Positions 30,897-39,077 of a stretch of 64,000 nucleotides of DNA are shown piece after piece. The notes under the pieces are model-generated. The model was not told the DNA's origin. It saw nothing but the letters and a program-made list of their open reading frames with translations, and ran no database searches. Numbering within the stretch: the stretch's first letter is position 1; each line of letters opens with the position of its first letter. Origin of the DNA: Streptomyces specialis (GTDB lineage Bacteria > Actinomycetota > Actinomycetes > Streptomycetales > Streptomycetaceae). A program made the translations under genes and the position numbers. The stretch is from contig NZ_LN929897.1 of the NCBI RefSeq assembly GCF_001493375.1, positions 642,754-706,753 on the forward strand, read 5' to 3'.

Positions 30897-32437
30897 GCCC
30901 TTCCCCTCTCCGCCTCTTTCTCTTTCCGTCGTTCTTCCGTCTCAACGATATGCCTCGCTTGTGCAGCGGCGAGAGCGGCGGGTGAGTTGAGGGATTCGGT
31001 GGTTCGGTCAGCAAAGACCGTGAGGTCGGGCACATTGTCCGGCAGCGTGCTGCTGATGACCTGCACCGATTCGGACTCCTGCAACCAAACTCCGGCGGTC
31101 CGGGCGATCGCGCGGTATAGCGCATAGTCCTGTTCAAAGGCGCCGGGGCTCCGAAGGGAGACGGCAACCGAGATGTCGGTATGCAGTCCGACGAATATCC
31201 GGGCGTTGTCGGCAAGGACCAATGTGTCCGGTGGCAGGTGGTGGGAAACTACCGGTATCAGGCCATAGACACCCTTGGGCCATTCTGTGGCCAGGATCTG
31301 TGATCGCAATGCGCGTGCGGCAATCGGGTCGCACCACATGACCGAAGGGGCGGCACCGGTATCCTCCATTCGCCCGATTGCCTCACTGATCTCGGAAAGG
31401 TTCACGGCGGCGTTGGTCGTCACGGCTTGAGACAGTAGGCCGATGATACGCCGGGGGTCATCACCAACTGCCGGACCGGCACCATTGAAAAGTGCCCGGT
31501 CAACGCCGCGTGCTACGGCCAGGGCAAGAGACTGGTTGATGCCCGCGTTGAGGTCAGGCCCCGAGTCCTGTGCGACTTCCGAGGTTACTCGTTCAGCGGC
31601 TCCGAACTTCACAGCGGCGCTCGTGCGCCCCATGATTTCGGTAGCGGGCTCGGGGATCGGCTGGTCTGCCGCCACGTACGAAGCGTCTTGGGTGCTGATG
31701 GCCGGGAGCGTCATCGATGGCTTATGCATCGAAAGCCGGTTGGCGGCAGGGAGGTTCGCGAGGAACTTCGAGCGCGGGGCGATCATGTCCACCCACAGGG
31801 CGGCTGGTTCCGTGACGAGCCATTCCGAGTTGTAGGGAATGGCACGCATGTCGATCGGCAGGAATGACGCGCCCGTCCGAACGCCGGAAGCCGTGCGGCT
31901 GTGTACATCCGATGCGGAACTCGGCTGGGAGCGAGAACGAGCACCGACGCTCGTGGTCGGGTATGCCGGGAGGAGAACCGGGCCGACTTCAAGCACGGTC
32001 ATGGACGTGATGACACGTACAGGCAATCCGCTCCCCGTGTCACTTTCTGCTGTGAACTCCATTCCTCCCGGATTCACGCGGAACGTGAAGGAACTGCCCA
32101 CGATGTCACCGCGCCGGACAAGCTCCGTGACATCCCTGCCCGTCGTCGTCTCGGGGATGTCGATCTCGTACCGGATGCCACGCGAGTCCGCGAACAGCCT
32201 CAGCGTCCCCGCACTCTTTCTCCCAAGCACGTTGTTCGTGTCGTGGTTGAAGGTGGCGATCACATCGTGCGTCGCCTGCACCGGGTCCCACGCACCGGGG
32301 GCGATCCGCTCCACGAACCCGCCGAGATCGGCGGAGGACTCATTGAAGCGTATGGCGTACCCGGTGAGGGTGTGGACTCCGGATACGGTGCGCAGTTCGA
32401 CGCGCGAAGGAACTGAACGGATCTCTGTGTGTGTCAA
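30893..32437 (-). CDS. Fused HK97-type prohead protease and major capsid protein
   Basis: In 514 residues the protein joins two phage head modules. Residues 1-165 match caudoviral prohead proteases: LTGYAIRFNE, FVERIAPGAW, the catalytic His in TFNHDTNNVLGR (H65), Ser115/116 in GDIVGSSFTFRV and the closing VLEVGPVLLPAYPTT. A Ser-rich linker (165-190) could be a maturation cut site. Residues 190-514 resemble an HK97-fold capsid subunit, including VTSEVAQDSGPDLNAGINQSLALAVARGVDRALFNGAG and the PRRIIGLLSQ region. TTG 32437 is preferred because AGGAG lies seven bases upstream; ATG 32455 has none. No scaffold, portal or terminase gene accompanies it. Confidence 0.88.
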   Translation of the reverse strand: MTHTEIRSVPSRVELRTVSGVHTLTGYAIRFNESSADLGGFVERIAPGAWDPVQATHDVIATFNHDTNNVLGRKSAGTLRLFADSRGIRYEIDIPETTTGRDVTELVRRGDIVGSSFTFRVNPGGMEFTAESDTGSGLPVRVITSMTVLEVGPVLLPAYPTTSVGARSRSQPSSASDVHSRTASGVRTGASFLPIDMRAIPYNSEWLVTEPAALWVDMIAPRSKFLANLPAANRLSMHKPSMTLPAISTQDASYVAADQPIPEPATEIMGRTSAAVKFGAAERVTSEVAQDSGPDLNAGINQSLALAVARGVDRALFNGAGPAVGDDPRRIIGLLSQAVTTNAAVNLSEISEAIGRMEDTGAAPSVMWCDPIAARALRSQILATEWPKGVYGLIPVVSHHLPPDTLVLADNARIFVGLHTDISVAVSLRSPGAFEQDYALYRAIARTAGVWLQESESVQVISSTLPDNVPDLTVFADRTTESLNSPAALAAAQARHIVETEERRKEKEAERGRA

Positions 32438-32592
32438 AGCACTTCTCCTCGGCATCAGGCAAGAGCGCCATCTGTGAGCGCCTAACCGGACAGGAGTGCT
32501 CGGCCTGCGAGCACTGGAGCCCAAGTCGGGCCATCAGCGGGCGCCCAAGCACCGGCCGGACTTCACCGGTGAACCACGTGGCGCCGCCCGGG

Positions 32593-32618
32593 GGCACCTA
32601 CCAAATTTGGTAGGTGCC
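32593..32618. repeat. Perfect 26-bp palindrome
   Basis: Each half reads GGCACCTACCAAA, with dyad symmetry and no spacer. A related dyad, CACCTAACCA-AAC-TGGTAGGTG, lies about 155 bp to the right. Half-site CACCTACC also contains the element's attachment core CCTAC. Binding site for a dimeric regulator or recombination accessory protein is inferred. Confidence 0.75.
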
Positions 32619-32865
32619 ATCCGCTGTCCCCCTGGTCAGGTGGTGCCCGCCCACCACCTGACATCGGAAGGGCGCCGCGCATGGCGACTCCCTTCCGGGA
32701 GCGGCCCTCTCCTGCGGCCGGTAGCTTGCCTCGGCGCGGGTAGCTACGACCACCTAACCAAACTGGTAGGTGCTCCCTGCCGTCGCGGGGTGCGCGGCGT
32801 CCCGCTCTCAGACGGACTGGAGAGCAGCGACTTCCCACTACGGCCCGGACGCGCGGCAGGGAGAG

Positions 32866-32964
32866 GGGGGTGACGGGGTGACGATTTTTCGATGAGCCCG
32901 GTTTACCTATAGAAAAATCTAAGAGATACCGGACTGAGCGAAAAATCGTCACCCCGTCACCCCC
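32866..32964. repeat. 26-bp perfect inverted repeat with GGGGTGAC units
   Basis: Arms 32866-32891 and 32939-32964 are exact reverse complements, each containing two tandem GGGGTGAC octamers followed by GATTTTTCG. The 47-base AT-rich spacer holds a further weak dyad (CCGGT...ACCGG) and an A5 tract. The architecture resembles a replication origin or packaging site with iterons. A cruciform is possible. Confidence 0.8.
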
Positions 32965-33049
32965 TTCCCGCTGAACCCTGCCGGGGTCCGGAGCCGTGCT
33001 CCGTCACTGCCCGCCGCAAGGCTTCAGCGCCCCTGTGAGGGCACAGAAG

Positions 33050-33082
33050 AGCCCCGGCAAGGACATGGGCCTTGCCGGGGCT
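33050..33082 (-). terminator. Terminator after the integrase gene
   Basis: A perfect 13-bp stem AGCCCCGGCAAGG/CCTTGCCGGGGCT with a 7-base loop lies 20 bp past the integrase stop on the minus strand. Confidence 0.85.
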
Positions 33083-33102
33083 TCCTCGGGGCCGCTGAGG
33101 GG

Positions 33103-34731
33103 CTATGCGGCCATCGCCATATCGTCCGGTGTCGTCTCTGCGTCCTCATCCATGGGCTCAGCCCATTCGATGGTGACCCGGGATTCCCCGTCGAACCTGG
33201 CTCCGCGCCCCGGAGCGCGCGCCACCGTGATTCCGTCGATCGCTACGGCCACAAGGTCACGACGCAGAACGTCATCAGCCGCTTCCCACGCTTCCCGCGC
33301 TCCGCCGTACAGTAGGAACGAGACATCCACGGCACCGCCCGACAGTTCGGCAAGCTGTTCTTCGGCAGCGGAAAGGCGTGCCTCCGCTTGGTTCTTCGCC
33401 GGCAGTCGGTACCTGGCCGAACGCCCCGCATAAAACCCCTCCCGATCGTCCGCGTGGAACTTGTCAAGCGACGCTTCAGCCGCCCGCACCGCCGCCACTG
33501 CCTCTCGGATCTCCTCCGTCTCCTCCGGCTTCGTCAGCGCCGCCCACCGCTGGGCAACAGCGATCATCAGCGGGTCGTCAGCCTTGGCATTGACCATGCG
33601 AGCAAGCCAGTGATCCACCACATATCTTTCCAGGGCTTCACGCGAGGCCGACGCGGGAGCTAGGCAAGTCCCGCCAGCATTGCGGAGGTGGCAGGAGTAG
33701 GACTTACCGAGGATGGCCATCGATTTCCCACATCCCGCGCAAGCAAGTTTTCCGGAGAGCAAGTACTTGACGCGTCCGGGGCGCGGAGTACGGTCAATGA
33801 TCTGGTGTCCGCTGAGAACACGACGGGCCTTCTCAGCGATTTTTGCCGAGATCATCATCGGTATCGATTCGTCTGTCACACACCGGACGCGCTCGCCAGT
33901 GTCTTTCAAGTAGTGAACGGGCGCCTTGTGGGACTTACCCACCGAGGGGGAGACAGTCAGCCAACCCTCATAGACAGGGTGAATGACGATTGCCCGGACG
34001 GAATCAGCGCGCCACGTCTTGCCCGTGGCAGACTTCACGCCTTCCGCGTTGAGCTTTCGCGCTAGCGCGCGGGCGGAAGCACCTTTTGACATCTCCTCGA
34101 AGATGCGGCAGACCACGTCCCATGGGGAATAGTGCTCGCCTTTGATAGGGGTGGTTTCGGGGGATAGCTTCCGCGTCTTTTCGGCAACCAATCCAAACGG
34201 TGCACGCCCGAGCCAGCGTCCCTCGTTTCGCTGTCGAGTCTTGGTGTCGCAAATATTGTGCGACAGGCGTGCAGAGTACTCGCGTGCGTTTTCGGCGCGG
34301 TCAATAATCCAGCGCCTGTCACGCTCATTCATGGAGTCAAGGCGCTCATAGTCGAAGATCACGCGAGCCTTGCCGAGAATCGGCACAACTGCCTCAGCGC
34401 CCTTACGACTGAACCTGTCCAAGGCGTAGACCCATAGCGCGGGGACTTCGCCATTCAGCACCGCTGACATGGCGGCGTCGTACTTGGGGCGTTGTACGTC
34501 ACTCCAAGCCGACAGGTTCTCTTTCCAAATCTTGCGGACGCGGTAACCCTCTTCGTCCGCCCAGCGGCGCCCGCGCTCTTCCTGGGCACGGAGCGAGAGA
34601 GCGTGTTCCCCTTCCCGAACAATCTTCGACTTGCGGAGCAACAGGTCGATCTCTGGCCTGTCGTCGGCTTGTGCGGCTGTCTCCATGAGCTTCTGGGAGC
34701 GCGCGGACTGCATGACTGTGCTGGTTGCCAT
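33103..34731 (-). CDS. Large serine recombinase (integrase)
   Basis: The 542-residue protein is of the phiC31-like serine integrase class that joins attP and attB. Residues 25-170 form the resolvase domain with catalytic Ser35 in LLLRKSK, SLRAQEE and ALDRFSRKG. A recombinase domain follows (WLGRAPFGLVAE, ARALARKLNAEGVKSATGK). A zinc ribbon is at CAGCGKSMAILGKSYSC with a further Cys after the H. A coiled-coil region follows (about 420-490). ATG 34731 has AAGGGG at 8 bases; GTG 34740 is a weaker alternative. It lies just inside attR, oriented inward, as is typical. No obvious excision partner is known; the 126-residue HTH protein is a candidate. Confidence 0.93.
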   Translation of the reverse strand: MATSTVMQSARSQKLMETAAQADDRPEIDLLLRKSKIVREGEHALSLRAQEERGRRWADEEGYRVRKIWKENLSAWSDVQRPKYDAAMSAVLNGEVPALWVYALDRFSRKGAEAVVPILGKARVIFDYERLDSMNERDRRWIIDRAENAREYSARLSHNICDTKTRQRNEGRWLGRAPFGLVAEKTRKLSPETTPIKGEHYSPWDVVCRIFEEMSKGASARALARKLNAEGVKSATGKTWRADSVRAIVIHPVYEGWLTVSPSVGKSHKAPVHYLKDTGERVRCVTDESIPMMISAKIAEKARRVLSGHQIIDRTPRPGRVKYLLSGKLACAGCGKSMAILGKSYSCHLRNAGGTCLAPASASREALERYVVDHWLARMVNAKADDPLMIAVAQRWAALTKPEETEEIREAVAAVRAAEASLDKFHADDREGFYAGRSARYRLPAKNQAEARLSAAEEQLAELSGGAVDVSFLLYGGAREAWEAADDVLRRDLVAVAIDGITVARAPGRGARFDGESRVTIEWAEPMDEDAETTPDDMAMAA

Positions 34732-34780
34732 GCTGGCCACCCCTTCTGACCAGCGGAAACGGTCCGCTAACCGGAAGGTC

Positions 34781-34798
34781 TCAGGGTGTTGGACCTAC
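34781..34798. other. attR junction of the comEC element
   Basis: The arm TCAGGGTGT (34781-34789) precedes the core CCTAC (34794-34798). Together with the attL arm it reconstitutes a 25-bp attP with perfect 9-bp inverted arms around TGGACCT. Confidence 0.85.
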
Positions 34799-36233
34799 TC
34801 TGGCCCGTTCGTTCGGCTTCCTGCTCTCGGTGCTGGCGACCGGCGCGCTGCTGACCGTCGCGCCGGGCTGGAGCGCGGCGCTGCGGCGGCGCGGGGTGCC
34901 GGTGCGGCTCGCCGAGGGGCTGGCCGTGGCGGCGGCGGCCCATGTGGTCTGCGCGCCGGTCGTCACCGTCTTCGCGTCGAGCGTCAGCTTGGTGGCCGTC
35001 CCGTGCAACCTGCTGGCCGAGCCCGCCGTCGCGCCCGTGGTGGTGCTGGGCTGGCTGGCGTTGGCCGTCGCGCCGGTCTCGATGCCGGTGGCCACCGCGC
35101 TGGCGTGGGCGGCGAGCTGGCCCACGCGCTGGATCGCCGCCGTGGCCAGGGGCGGCGCCGGGCTGCCCGGGGCCGAGCTGGGCTGGCCCGGCGGGTGGCG
35201 GGGCGCGGCGCTGCTCCTCGCCGTGGCGCTGGGCGTGCTGGCGCTGGTCCGGCGCCTGCCGCGGCGCCCCTGGCTGTCGGCGCTGTGCGTGCTGCTGGTC
35301 CTGGTCGCGGTCCTGCGCCCGCCCCCGGTCACCCGGTTGCTCACCGGCTGGCCGCCGCCCGGCTGGCGGCTGGTCGTCTGCGACGTGGGGCAGGGCGACG
35401 CGCTGGTGCTGTCGGCGGGGGACGGGCAGGCGGTGGTGGTGGACGCCGGGCCGGAGCCGGAGCCGGTGGACCGCTGTCTGCGGGAGTTGGGCGTCCGGCG
35501 GGTGCCGCTGCTGGTGCTGACGCATTTTCACGCCGACCACGTGGCCGGGCTGCCGGGGGTGCTGGACGGCCGGGAGGTCGGCGCCATCCAGACGTCGACC
35601 GTGCGGGACGCCCCGGAGCAGGCGGAGTTCGTCGAACGGGTCGCGGCCGGGGCGGGCGTGCCGGTGCTGCCGGTCGTGCCGGGGGAGCGGGGCTCGCTCG
35701 GCGACGGGCTGAGCTGGGAGGTGCTGTGGCCGCCGCCGGACGCGGCGGCGGACGGGCTCGGGGCGAACGACGCGAGTGTCGTCCTGCTGGTCAGGGCCGG
35801 GGAGCTGACGCTGTTCCTGGCGGGTGACCTAGAGCCGCTCGCGCAGGAGCGGCTGCTGGCCGAGCGGCCGGGCCTGGCCGCGGTGGACGTGGTGAAGGTC
35901 GCCCACCACGGCTCGGCGGCGCAGCACCGGCCGCTGCTGGACCGGCTGCGGCCCCGGCTCGCGCTGGTCTCCGCCGGCGCCGACAACACCTACGGCCACC
36001 CGGCCCCGGCCACGCTGGCGGCCCTGGACGCGGTCGGCGCGGCGGTGCTCAGGACGGACACGCAGGGCGCGCTCGCGGTCACCTCCGCGCCGGAGGGGCC
36101 GCGAGGTCACGTCAGGGATGGCCGCCGCGCGGGCCGGGTCAGACCAGCCAGACGCCGTCCGCCATCAGGTGCCGGCCGGCCAGCTCGTCCTCCTCCCGCC
36201 AGGCGCGGACGGTCCGGGGCCGGAAGCGGATGA
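34794..36233 (+). pseudogene. comEC: comEC fragment 3 (channel C-terminal part and metallo-beta-lactamase domain)
   Basis: The gene resumes at the core as PTLARSFGFLLSVLATGALL, in frame with the segment left of the element. Further membrane helices follow to about 35340. The extracellular metallo-beta-lactamase-like domain is next, with VCDVGQGDALVL, THFHADHVAGLPG, FLAGDLE and KVAHHGSAAQH, ending with NTYGHPAPATL and TDTQGALAVT. The final 45 residues from about 36100 are arginine/proline-rich and antisense to the next gene, so the real stop may differ. The element leaves this part without start signals, so ComEC is inactive while the element is integrated. Confidence 0.88.
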
Positions 36234-36597
36234 ACGTCCAGGCCGGGCGGCTCCTGGTGTCGAAGCGCAGCTTGCCGACGAACGCCTCGCCCTCCGCCTC
36301 GGTGACCGCGTCGGGGGGGACCACCTCGGCGTCGGCCTCGATGACCACCACGTCACGGGTGTGGCCGAGGGAGACGACGGCCTTGCCGGTCGCCCAGGCG
36401 TTGACCGCGGTCGGATTGCTCGCCCGCGTGCTGACCAGCAGCGCCCCGCCGTGCCAGACGAACGACAGCGGCACCAGGCAGGGCACGCCGTCCCGGCTCG
36501 CCGTCGAGACCCACAGGTCCTCGTCCTCCGTGAGCCGTCTCAGCACGTCCCGTCTGCGCAGCGCGCCGTCCCGTGGGGATGTCTTCTCGGTCGTCAT
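36139..36597 (-). CDS. Pyridoxamine 5'-phosphate oxidase-family (FMN/F420-binding) protein
   Basis: The 152-residue protein has the split-barrel fold of PNPOx-like proteins: WVSTASRDGVPCLVPLSFVWHGGALLVSTRASNPTAVNAWATG, then a strand series to WTFIRFRPRTVRAWREEDE. Members bind FMN or coenzyme F420; the TRASNP..VNAW pattern is seen in actinobacterial F420-dependent branches. ATG 36597 is chosen. The gene overlaps the predicted 3' tail of comEC on the other strand. Confidence 0.82.
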   Translation of the reverse strand: MTTEKTSPRDGALRRRDVLRRLTEDEDLWVSTASRDGVPCLVPLSFVWHGGALLVSTRASNPTAVNAWATGKAVVSLGHTRDVVVIEADAEVVPPDAVTEAEGEAFVGKLRFDTRSRPAWTFIRFRPRTVRAWREEDELAGRHLMADGVWLV

Positions 36598-36669
36598 GAC
36601 CAGCAAAGGTAGACCGCCCCCGCCGGCCGGGCATCGGGCGGATGGCCGAGATCGGGTGGGCCCCGGTGC

Positions 36670-36927
36670 CTAGTCGCTCTCCAGCCAGCCGTCGTACGCC
36701 GCGGCCAGTTCGGCCAGCTCCGCGAGCGCCGCCGGGGTGCGGTGGGCCGGGGTGGTGGGCTCCAGGACGATCAGCCACTGGGCGTCCTCCGCGTCGTCCT
36801 CGCCCGCGAGGGCTTCCCGGACCGGGCGGGGCTCCTCCGGGAGGCCGAGGCGTTCGGCCAGCTCGGCGGCCACCTCCTCGGCGGCGTCGCGGTCCGGCAG
36901 CACCAGGATGTGTCGCGTGTCCGTCAC
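36670..36927 (-). CDS. Small acidic conserved protein (85 aa)
   Basis: GTG 36927 opens an 85-residue acidic, helical protein (ILVLPDRDAAEEVAAELAERLGLPEEP, WLIVLEPTT, AELAELAAAYDGWLESD). No membrane segment or known motif. Such a small gene divergent from holA is usual in streptomycetes. The function is unknown. Confidence 0.65.
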   Translation of the reverse strand: MTDTRHILVLPDRDAAEEVAAELAERLGLPEEPRPVREALAGEDDAEDAQWLIVLEPTTPAHRTPAALAELAELAAAYDGWLESD

Positions 36928-36987
36928 GCGCCCATTGTCGACGGCGGTCGGGGCCGGTTGTCACAGGGGCGTGGGATGCTGGGGCGC

Positions 36988-37974
36988 ATGGCTGCCAGAA
37001 CGACCAGCGCGGACGATCTCCTCGCCGCCGTCACCCTCGCCGTCGGCCAGGAGGATCTGCTGCTGGACCGTGCCGTGCGGGACGTGGTCGCCGCCGCCCG
37101 GGCCGCCGACGCCGACACCGATGTGCGGGATCTCGCCCCCGGCGAGCTCCAGCCCGGCACGCTGGCGGAGATCACCAGCCCGTCGCTGTTCGCCGAGCGG
37201 AAGGTCGTGGTGGTCCGGCAGGCGCAGGACCTGTCGGCGGACACGGTGAAGGAGATCAAGACCTATCTGGCGGCGCCCGTCGAGGACATCAGCCTCGTCC
37301 TGCTGCACGCGGGCGGCGCCAAGGGCAAGGGGCTGCTGGACGCGGCCCGCAAGGCGGGGGCCCGGGAGGTCGCCTGCCCGAAGATGACGAAGCCGGGCGA
37401 CCGGCTGGGCTTCGTCCGCGCCGAGTTCCGCGCCGCCGGGCGCAGCGTCACCCCGGGCGCCTGCCAGGCGCTGGTCGACGCGATCGGCAGCGATCTGCGG
37501 GAGCTGGCCTCGGCCTGCGCGCAGCTCGCCGCCGATGTCGAGGGAGCCGTGGACGAGGCGGTCGTCGCGCGGTATTACACGGGCCGCGCCGAGGCGTCGA
37601 GCTTCACCGTCGCCGACCGCGCCGTCGAGGGCCGCGCCGCCGAGGCGCTGGAGGCGCTGCGCTGGGCGCTGGCCACCGGGGTCGCGCCGGTCCTCGTCAC
37701 CAGCGCCCTGGCTCAGGGCGTGCGGGCGATCGGCAAGCTGGCCTCGGCGCCCGGCGGCATGCGCCAGGCCGATCTGGCGCGCGAGCTGGGCATGCCGCCG
37801 TGGAAGATCGACCGCGTCCGTCAGCAGATGCGCGGCTGGTCGGCCGACGGGGTGGCGGTCGCGCTGCGCGCCTGCGCCGACGCCGACGCGGCGGTCAAGG
37901 GCGGCGGCGACGACCCGGCGTACGCGCTGGAGAAGGCCGTGGTCGCCATCGCGGGGGCGGCGCGCTCCCGTTGA
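36988..37974 (+). CDS. holA: DNA polymerase III subunit delta
   Basis: HolA opens the sliding clamp as part of the clamp loader. The 328-residue product has the delta pattern: LAVGQEDLLLDRAVRDVV at the start, SPSLFAERKVVVVRQAQDL, and the C-terminal collar region including VLVTSALAQGVRAIGKLASA and MPPWKIDRVRQQMRGWS. No nucleotide-binding loop, as expected for delta. It follows comEC in the same orientation, a link common to many bacteria. Confidence 0.93.
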   Translation: MAARTTSADDLLAAVTLAVGQEDLLLDRAVRDVVAAARAADADTDVRDLAPGELQPGTLAEITSPSLFAERKVVVVRQAQDLSADTVKEIKTYLAAPVEDISLVLLHAGGAKGKGLLDAARKAGAREVACPKMTKPGDRLGFVRAEFRAAGRSVTPGACQALVDAIGSDLRELASACAQLAADVEGAVDEAVVARYYTGRAEASSFTVADRAVEGRAAEALEALRWALATGVAPVLVTSALAQGVRAIGKLASAPGGMRQADLARELGMPPWKIDRVRQQMRGWSADGVAVALRACADADAAVKGGGDDPAYALEKAVVAIAGAARSR

Positions 37975-38016
37975 GCCTCCCGTCCCACCGGCCGCGTCCC
38001 CGGCCCGCGTGAGGGG

Positions 38017-38847
38017 TCAGTCCTCCCGGAGCGTGTCCAGGGTGGTCCGGGTGGCGGCGATCAGCGTGTCGGTGACGCCGGCCCGGCCGGTCACATCGGC
38101 GTAGGCGTCGCCGGTGACCAGCGAGTTCCACGTCAGGGTGTACTCCAGCCAGCCGTCGCGGACGGAGAGGGTGACCCAGCTCAGCGTGGAGTTGGTGGAG
38201 TCGGTCCCGTAGACGATGTACGCCTCCTCGCCCAGGTCCTCGACCGGCTCGATCTCGTACTCGTAGTACGAGTAGCCGGGGTCGTCGTTGTACTGGGTGT
38301 AGGACTCGGAGGTGGCGGCGAACTCCCCGGCCGGGTCGGTGCGCTTGTGCCACAGGAGGTCGTAGGAGACGTAGACCATCTCGAAGTCGCCGGTCGAGGC
38401 GCCGGCGGGCGTCAGGCCGAACTCGCAGTGCGCGGAGTCGAGATCGTCGTGCTGGAAGGAGCGGGACGACGGCTCCGCGTCCGGCGACGGGTCGTAGTCG
38501 TTCTCGAAGGCCGTCATGTCCGCCTCGGTGCACAGGTCCTCGGCGAACGCGTAGTCGAGGTCGGGACCGCCCGCGCCGCCCACGGTGCCCGTGGCCACCA
38601 GCGTGCCGCCCCAGACGGCCGAGGCCAGCACCGCCCCGGCGACTCCCCACAGCCAGCCGGGCCGCCCACCGCTGCCGCCGCTGGTCCCGCCACTCCCCGG
38701 CGGACCCGCCGTGGGGGGCATCAGCGGCCCGTAACCACCGCCCGGCCCCGGCGAGGCGCCGGTCCCGGCGCTGTAACCCGCGTACGCCGGCGGCCCGTAC
38801 GGACCGTGCGGCGGGTAAGGATTCGACGGTCCCCCCGGTATCGACAT
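38017..38847 (-). CDS. Membrane-anchored extracytoplasmic protein with Pro/Gly-rich head
   Basis: The 276-residue protein has a cytoplasmic Pro/Gly/Tyr-rich region (about 1-60), one helix (WLWGVAGAVLASAVWGGTLVA, about 62-85) and a polar extracellular domain with two cysteines (DLCTEAD, HCEFGL) that could form a disulphide. The domain is rich in beta-type strands (FEMVYVSYDLLW, LSWVTLSVRDGWLEYTLTW) and resembles the uncharacterised Streptomyces DUF-type surface proteins. No enzyme residues. Confidence 0.72.
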   Translation of the reverse strand: MSIPGGPSNPYPPHGPYGPPAYAGYSAGTGASPGPGGGYGPLMPPTAGPPGSGGTSGGSGGRPGWLWGVAGAVLASAVWGGTLVATGTVGGAGGPDLDYAFAEDLCTEADMTAFENDYDPSPDAEPSSRSFQHDDLDSAHCEFGLTPAGASTGDFEMVYVSYDLLWHKRTDPAGEFAATSESYTQYNDDPGYSYYEYEIEPVEDLGEEAYIVYGTDSTNSTLSWVTLSVRDGWLEYTLTWNSLVTGDAYADVTGRAGVTDTLIAATRTTLDTLRED

Positions 38848-38873
38848 GCGGGTAACGTACCGCGTTCGGCGAG

Positions 38874-38912
38874 AAGGCCCCAGACCGCCGGGGAAGGGCG
38901 GAATGGGGCCTT
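38874..38912 (-). terminator. Hairpin downstream of rpsT
   Basis: AAGGCCCC pairs with GGGGCCTT, with a second inner stem (CCGCC with GGCGG). It lies about 165 bp past the rpsT stop, just before the next minus-strand gene. Confidence 0.45.
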
Positions 38913-39077
38913 GCGACAGTCGCGCGCCTGATGACGGCACCGCGCCCGCGTGGCGAACGTCGGGATCGGCGCGGCGCCGGAGCACAACCCGGCCGGAGCG
39001 GAGAGAGGGGCCGCGGGAACCGGACCGGTCACGGGCGCGGCTCCTCCTGGAAGGACGGAGCGGCGCCCGGAAGGGGC

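Larger units (their letters stand above)
32438..33102. other. Non-coding block of the element with dense inverted repeats
   Basis: No convincing gene is found in this 665-bp stretch between the integrase and capsid genes. It holds a 26-bp palindrome (32593), a 10-bp inverted repeat (TCAGGTGGTG at 32636-32645 with 32652-32661), a degenerate second copy of the palindrome (about 32751-32773), a 26-bp inverted repeat (32866-32964) and the integrase terminator (33050-33082). An origin, packaging or regulatory region is the likely content. Confidence 0.6.
26501..34793. mobile_element. 8.3-kb integrative element in comEC (phage-satellite-like)
   Basis: The element is bounded by the 5-bp direct repeat CCTAC (26501-26505 and 34794-34798). 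Fusing the outer flanks there gives DPGLA-DPTLARSFGF in a single open comEC frame. Contents on the minus strand: a serine integrase, a non-coding block with large inverted repeats, a fused prohead protease-capsid gene, an HNH-fold gene, and an operon of seven small genes including a Nudix-fold protein. One Xre-TPR regulator reads on the plus strand. Third codon positions are visibly less GC-rich than in the host. There is no terminase, portal, tail, lysis, replication-initiator or conjugation gene, so it needs a helper or is a remnant. Confidence 0.9.

Noticed and set aside
30893..32437. Encapsulin nanocompartment shell
   Set aside because: An HK97-like fold is shared with encapsulins, but the fused prohead protease domain and the integrase neighbour show a phage capsid.
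32496..32873. Forward open frame in the repeat block of the element
   Set aside because: It has no Shine-Dalgarno, mostly spans palindromes, and its amino acids are compositional (Arg/Pro/Gly). It is treated as non-coding.
26501..34793. Conjugative AICE of the pSAM2 type
   Set aside because: No TraB/FtsK translocase, no replication initiator and no korA-type gene were found. The Nudix and small genes alone are not enough, and a capsid gene points to phage ancestry.
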